Below, in pieces: positions 16,001 to 19,110 of a stretch of 19,110 nt of DNA. The notes below the pieces were generated by a model that was given only the letters and a program-made list of their open reading frames with translations, was not told where the DNA came from and ran no database searches. The stretch comes from Verrucomicrobiaceae bacterium. GTDB lineage: Bacteria; Verrucomicrobiota; Verrucomicrobiae; Verrucomicrobiales; Akkermansiaceae. The stretch lies in contig CANBTO010000031.1 in NCBI GenBank assembly GCA_947372405.1, positions 1-19,110 of the forward strand. The letters run 5' to 3'. Position 1 is the first letter of the stretch, and each line of letters opens with the position of its first letter. Both the position numbers and the translations under genes were made by a program.

Positions 16001-19000
16001 TTTTCAGTTGGGCCGGGCCAGGGATTGCAAAACAGGTGGTGCCTGCATCCGTTCTCTATATGCCGGACTCTTCCCGAGGCGGCGCGGAAACGGTATGGGT
16101 TGAGGATGCTGTGCCTGCCGGAGCAACGCCGACCGGGAACTGGAGTTGGACCACAAGCGAGTTGATGCCATACTCCGGAACAACTGCGCACCGGGAGGTC
16201 TTGGCATCAGGCGCACACCAACATTATTTCCTGAATGCAACGCCTACGCTGAACGTTGGCACCGGTGGACGACTGTTCTGTTATGTCTATCTGGATCCGA
16301 CCAATCCGCCATCCGAAGTCATGTTGCAGTGGAATAATGGCAGTTGGGAACACCGGGCGTATTGGGGAGCAAACAACATATCATTTGGTACGGATGGCAC
16401 TGCCAGCCGCAAATACATGGGAGTGCTCCCGGCAACCGGGCAATGGGTGCGCCTGGAGGTGCCGGCATCGCAGGTGGGGCTTGAAGGAACGACGCTCAAC
16501 GGCATGGCTTTCACGCTGTATGATGGAAGTGCCGTGTTTGATCGCGCTGGCGTGACGGTGCTCACCACACCGCCGGTGACGGGATACAGCCGGTGGTTCG
16601 ATGCTTCGCAGATCACCGGCAAGGCGGATGGTGCCGCGGTCACGAACTGGACCGAACTGAGCGGGAACTCCACCGACGCCACGGTGCCGAGTGGCAATGC
16701 CACGCCGGTTTTTGTGGCCAACGCGGGCACCGAGGCGGGACTTCCCGCGGTCTATTTCGCCAAGAATTCGGATGCGAACAACAGCGCTGCCCTCAGATTT
16801 ACGCGAGACAGCGCCATACGCACCGTCTTCTCCGTTTTCAAAGGCAGAAGCTTGCTGATCTCTGATGCCAACAACTATGATTTCGACCGCCCCACCGATG
16901 ACAATGCCGCTGATCCGTTGTGGTCCGGTTGGACAAACAACTATGTCACGGGCGGATCCACCTATGTGAATGGAACCTTGGTAAACGGCTACACGTTTCC
17001 CATGCCTACAAACCTCCACAACGGTTTCAACCTGGTGGAAGTTCTCACTACCGGCAACGTGCAGGCCGATTCATTCAACAAGGACCGCACTTACCATGCG
17101 GGCAACCAATACCAGGGCGAAGTCATCATCTATGACCGCGTGCTTACACCGGCGGAGCGACTTTCCGTCGAGTCCTACTTGACGAACAAGTGGATGACCT
17201 ACGGCCCTGACATCACCCCGCCGACATTGACTGGCAGCGCGATCGTCGACAGCAGGGGTGGCGGAGCCGTCGCCACGAATGCGCTGGTGACCTACACCGT
17301 GACCTTCAGCGAGGACATGGACGCCAGCACGGTTACCGCCGCCGACTTCGGCAATGCGGGCACTGCGGTCGTCACTATCGGCACGGTCACCGAGACCGCA
17401 CCCGGGGTTTTCACCGTGCCGGTGACGCCGACCAACACCGGAACCCTGCAACTCAAGGTCAATACCGGTGCCGTCCTGAAGGATGTCGCTGGCAACGCCC
17501 TTGTCACCACCTCGGCCATCGCCGATGACACCACCATCACTGTCACGAGCACGCTCGTGTGGAACGGTGCGGTCTCAGGCAACCTGAGCGATGGCAGCAA
17601 ATGGAACACCGGCAGTCCCGCCAGCGCCGGTCTTGCGGACTATGTGTTTAATTTTAACTCGTCTGGCACCTATACGGTCACCAACGATCTGAACGCGGGC
17701 TTTCAGCTCAACCAGATCAACTTCGGCGGTTCCACGGCCACCCTTGCCGGCAACAGCCTGGCCTTCGTCGCCAACGGTTCCACGCTTCCGGTGATCAACC
17801 AGAATTCCGCCAGCGCGGTCACGATCAGCACGCCATTCAGCATGGCTTCCAACCTGACGGTTGGAGGCAGCGGCACGGGCACGGTCACCATCAGCGGCAA
17901 TGTCAGCGGCAGCGGGGGATTCACCAAGACGGGCGCCCACTCGCTGATTCTCGTCGGCTCTAACAACTACACCGGAGGCACCTCTGTTTCGGGAGGCGTA
18001 CTCAGCTTCTCCGGATTTCAGGCGCAACCTTCCAGCGGTGCCCTGGCCATCAGCGGCGGCGCGAGCGTCAATCTGAACAACTCGGTATCGGGCGATACCT
18101 GGCCGAAATCCACTGTGACCGGCACTGGCACGATCAACCAGCCACTTGTTTTCAGTGGCTTCGGAGTCGTCAGCCCCCAAGGCAACATGAGCGGTTTTGG
18201 CGGAATCTGGAACATCAGCGGTTCCGGCCTGGTGACCATTCAATCACCCTTTGTTGCCCCGGCGTCTGGCACCACGATCAAAGTGGGAAGTGGAACGACT
18301 CTCTATCTGGGCTGGTTAGGCAGTACGGTTTTGGGTTGCACCGTGGAACTCTATGGCACGGATGATGGAGAAGGGTATGGACAATTGCGGGTCGAAAACA
18401 GCAACCAGCAAACCGGGCCGGTGACCCTCAAGGCATACTCCTCGATTGGAAGCACCAGTGGCACGGGCACCATCAGCGGGGCGATTGGCGATGGAGGGCA
18501 GGGCTACGGTTTTTCCAAGGTCGGAGTCGGCACGATCACGCTTTCCGGCACCAACACCTACACCGGAACCACCACCGTCACGGCGGGCACGCTGTCCTGC
18601 TCGATCCCCAACGCTCTCGGTTCCGGTTCCTTGTTCATCAGTAGCGGGGCAAAGGTTTCCCTGAACTACACCGGCACGCGCATGATCGCAGGCTTGTCGC
18701 TCGGTGGCGTGGTCATGGCAGCGGGGACCTACGGCTCCACCGCATCGACCGCCACCAACAAGAATGACACATGGTTCTCCGGCACCGGCACGGTGACCGT
18801 CGTCAATAATGGTCCGGCGGGTTATATCTGGTGCGCGCCTGAAGGAGGAACCTATCTGTTTTCCCAGAGAGTGGATGCGGCCTATGGTGCGAATGGAGTT
18901 TTCTATTACAAATATGGAGTAACCGGCAGCATCTCCTTCAATACCACCACGTTTGGCGGCGATCCGGTCCCCAACGTGGTCAAGGCGGGCTATTACAGGG

Positions 19001-19110
19001 TTGTCCCGCCGCTGCCATGGGAAACGGTCGATATCGGCACCGGCATGCTGGCCGGATTCGCAACCTATAATGCGGGCGCTTTCACCCAGGCCGGATCGGG
19101 CATCATCGGT
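13045..19110 (+). CDS. Giant secreted multidomain protein with DUF6288-like N-terminus and PA14, LamG-like, Ig-like and PATR modules; 3'-truncated
   Basis: I translated this frame codon by codon: it is open for 2022 codons from ATG 13045 to the right edge without a stop. The start is supported by a Sec signal (residues 1-29, cleavage near VLA). Residues about 30-170 resemble DUF6288 with a PDZ-like fold (GATGLRGWIYIKGDTYYG, ILVTTASAPGNAVLAVDDVILG). A helical toroid-like region (about 175-520) and HEAT-like helices (about 543-655) follow. Then come PA14 (860-994, FYLNSDDGSKMWLDG), a jelly-roll-like domain (1014-1172), a LamG/concanavalin-like domain (1181-1386) and an Ig-like domain (1388-1497, FSEDMDAS). 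PATR beta-strand repeats (1503-1922) and the start of another module end the visible part. The C-terminal half looks built for glycan binding or surface anchoring. No catalytic motif is evident, and the biochemical role of DUF6288 is not known to me. A stem-loop separates it from the upstream operon, so it is probably its own transcript. Confidence 0.85.
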   Translation, partial: MKTTTQFRAAFTAICLTLLLALSSRVLAAPPDLTAAGVIATIDRTFTYNLGATGLRGWIYIKGDTYYGTDYFGRDGFITDDSRQILVTTASAPGNAVLAVDDVILGAVAANSGTVPLFTGDCRKAIGLAIGDAEKTGAGTLRVKRWRAGTPTDVNISMAIMGNYTATAPYSCPKSLLILANARNKMVAELIADPNYLPLNINGAINGLALLAGVTPADPNYATVQSRLQTFARSLASAGPQQLGLNIWHWGYINLFLSEYYLSTSDANVVSGINQYTIKLAQSQSMYGTFGHDPAAVRADGTGRLSATGYGPVNQCGLPANIAIVLGKKALVAAGQPIDPTINPAIQRASDFFAWYVNKGGTPYGEHIPVTDSHATNGKDALCAVLFGLQDTRTVETEYFSRMTVAGYTGREYGHTGTYFSRLWGGLGANMGGATAVAKYFEKLRWHFDLERRTDGSFVYDGVTGTNNYGPGSTADGTYLGTSSHFQGLSPLAVYVLNFSLPLQRLYITGKNAIPANTLDSTKVANAIAAATFKQDCTTYTTTQLIAALSEFDPIVRNYAAIQLATLSLSGAELTTLRGMLTGTDVNGRMGACQALGLLKDATALPMITQRLDKTVETDPWVRGAAATALRNYDTVTASTQLTPMLTAFTANAADPDVIAWNDPLQTSNGYLGFALFGDVVYGWQVNGGANLGDYTLNASKSLLYPAVKVGLKQPDSYTRYAVSDFVYNKLPLVDVQAVQQELYDISDNDVQVDRIWASSPRIKGIQTLAKFNIAEAVPTALAMLETPAGFGFNEDYQIAALNVLAGYGSSARWTLPKLRGYRDTWTPESWAPGQNPTRYMTLVSTIATLEADPVSNSGLLAEFFDYPAGLSVLPDLTLKTPDVTRIDAQINYPSVGTPWAGLPFTMADTYASRHTGKINITTAGTYTFYLNSDDGSKMWLDGNLIVNNDGLHGMVEVASTPVSLTAGVHTIRVEFFESTAGAGLIFSWAGPGIAKQVVPASVLYMPDSSRGGAETVWVEDAVPAGATPTGNWSWTTSELMPYSGTTAHREVLASGAHQHYFLNATPTLNVGTGGRLFCYVYLDPTNPPSEVMLQWNNGSWEHRAYWGANNISFGTDGTASRKYMGVLPATGQWVRLEVPASQVGLEGTTLNGMAFTLYDGSAVFDRAGVTVLTTPPVTGYSRWFDASQITGKADGAAVTNWTELSGNSTDATVPSGNATPVFVANAGTEAGLPAVYFAKNSDANNSAALRFTRDSAIRTVFSVFKGRSLLISDANNYDFDRPTDDNAADPLWSGWTNNYVTGGSTYVNGTLVNGYTFPMPTNLHNGFNLVEVLTTGNVQADSFNKDRTYHAGNQYQGEVIIYDRVLTPAERLSVESYLTNKWMTYGPDITPPTLTGSAIVDSRGGGAVATNALVTYTVTFSEDMDASTVTAADFGNAGTAVVTIGTVTETAPGVFTVPVTPTNTGTLQLKVNTGAVLKDVAGNALVTTSAIADDTTITVTSTLVWNGAVSGNLSDGSKWNTGSPASAGLADYVFNFNSSGTYTVTNDLNAGFQLNQINFGGSTATLAGNSLAFVANGSTLPVINQNSASAVTISTPFSMASNLTVGGSGTGTVTISGNVSGSGGFTKTGAHSLILVGSNNYTGGTSVSGGVLSFSGFQAQPSSGALAISGGASVNLNNSVSGDTWPKSTVTGTGTINQPLVFSGFGVVSPQGNMSGFGGIWNISGSGLVTIQSPFVAPASGTTIKVGSGTTLYLGWLGSTVLGCTVELYGTDDGEGYGQLRVENSNQQTGPVTLKAYSSIGSTSGTGTISGAIGDGGQGYGFSKVGVGTITLSGTNTYTGTTTVTAGTLSCSIPNALGSGSLFISSGAKVSLNYTGTRMIAGLSLGGVVMAAGTYGSTASTATNKNDTWFSGTGTVTVVNNGPAGYIWCAPEGGTYLFSQRVDAAYGANGVFYYKYGVTGSISFNTTTFGGDPVPNVVKAGYYRVVPPLPWETVDIGTGMLAGFATYNAGAFTQAGSGIIG
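17560..17740 (+). repeat. PATR module copy B (paralogous to 1376-1570)
   Basis: This segment of the giant gene matches the N-terminal PATR module of the upstream esterase gene in motif order: W-N-G-x-V-S-G-N-x-S-D, then GTYTVTNDLNAGF at 17665-17703, then GNSLAF. A later segment (about 18520-18800) likewise parallels 2590-2880, with matching GT.x.LSG.NTYTG, LGSG, GTR.IA.L and GTYGS blocks. The two secreted proteins therefore share a module of at least 400 residues, internally diverged. Confidence 0.75.

Noticed and set aside
17560..18800. Possible CRISPR-like or tandem DNA repeat array
   Set aside because: The periodicity is at protein level (PATR beta-strand repeats). DNA units vary in length and sequence and the frame stays open.

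Overview
The window looks like a polysaccharide- or glycoprotein-degradation locus from a GC-rich bacterium of the PVC superphylum, most likely Verrucomicrobiota. I base this on family content rather than a marker gene: autotransporter-associated beta-strand repeats (PATR) with no beta-barrel, several SASA-type acetylesterases, GH20/GH42/GH36-like enzymes with Sec or Tat signals, and a very large DUF6288-like protein. No rRNA, tRNA, phage, IS element or CRISPR array is visible. Every supported gene is on the + strand.

Region 1 (3 to 12832) reads as one polycistronic unit of seven closely packed genes. In order they are: a 5'-truncated GH20 beta-N-acetylhexosaminidase; a PATR/Ig-like protein with a C-terminal SASA esterase; two tandem paralogous SASA esterases; a clan GH-D (GH36/GH27-like) alpha-galactosidase-type enzyme; a secreted GH42 beta-galactosidase; and a second, HexD-like GH20 with a Tat signal. 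Three junctions carry ATGA start/stop overlaps (one of them, between genes 1 and 2, only as an alternative start), and the other gaps are 37 bases or less. A perfect 16-bp stem-loop (12866-12900) follows the last gene.

Region 2 (12833 to 13044) is a 212-base intergenic segment holding that stem-loop and a second, imperfect inverted repeat.

Region 3 (13045 to the right edge) is one uninterrupted reading frame of 2022 codons with a Sec signal and no stop in the window. It has an N-terminal DUF6288-like half with PDZ-like, helical-toroid and HEAT-like segments. Its C-terminal half strings together PA14, jelly-roll, LamG-like, Ig-like and PATR modules.

Together the genes suggest extracellular or periplasmic deacetylation of a decorated glycan by three esterases. 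Exo-removal of alpha-Gal, beta-Gal and GlcNAc/GalNAc residues would follow. A mucin-type O-glycan or a similar acetylated, galactose- and hexosamine-containing polymer would fit. No transporter, regulator, sialidase, fucosidase or sulfatase is present in this window, so the substrate remains an inference.
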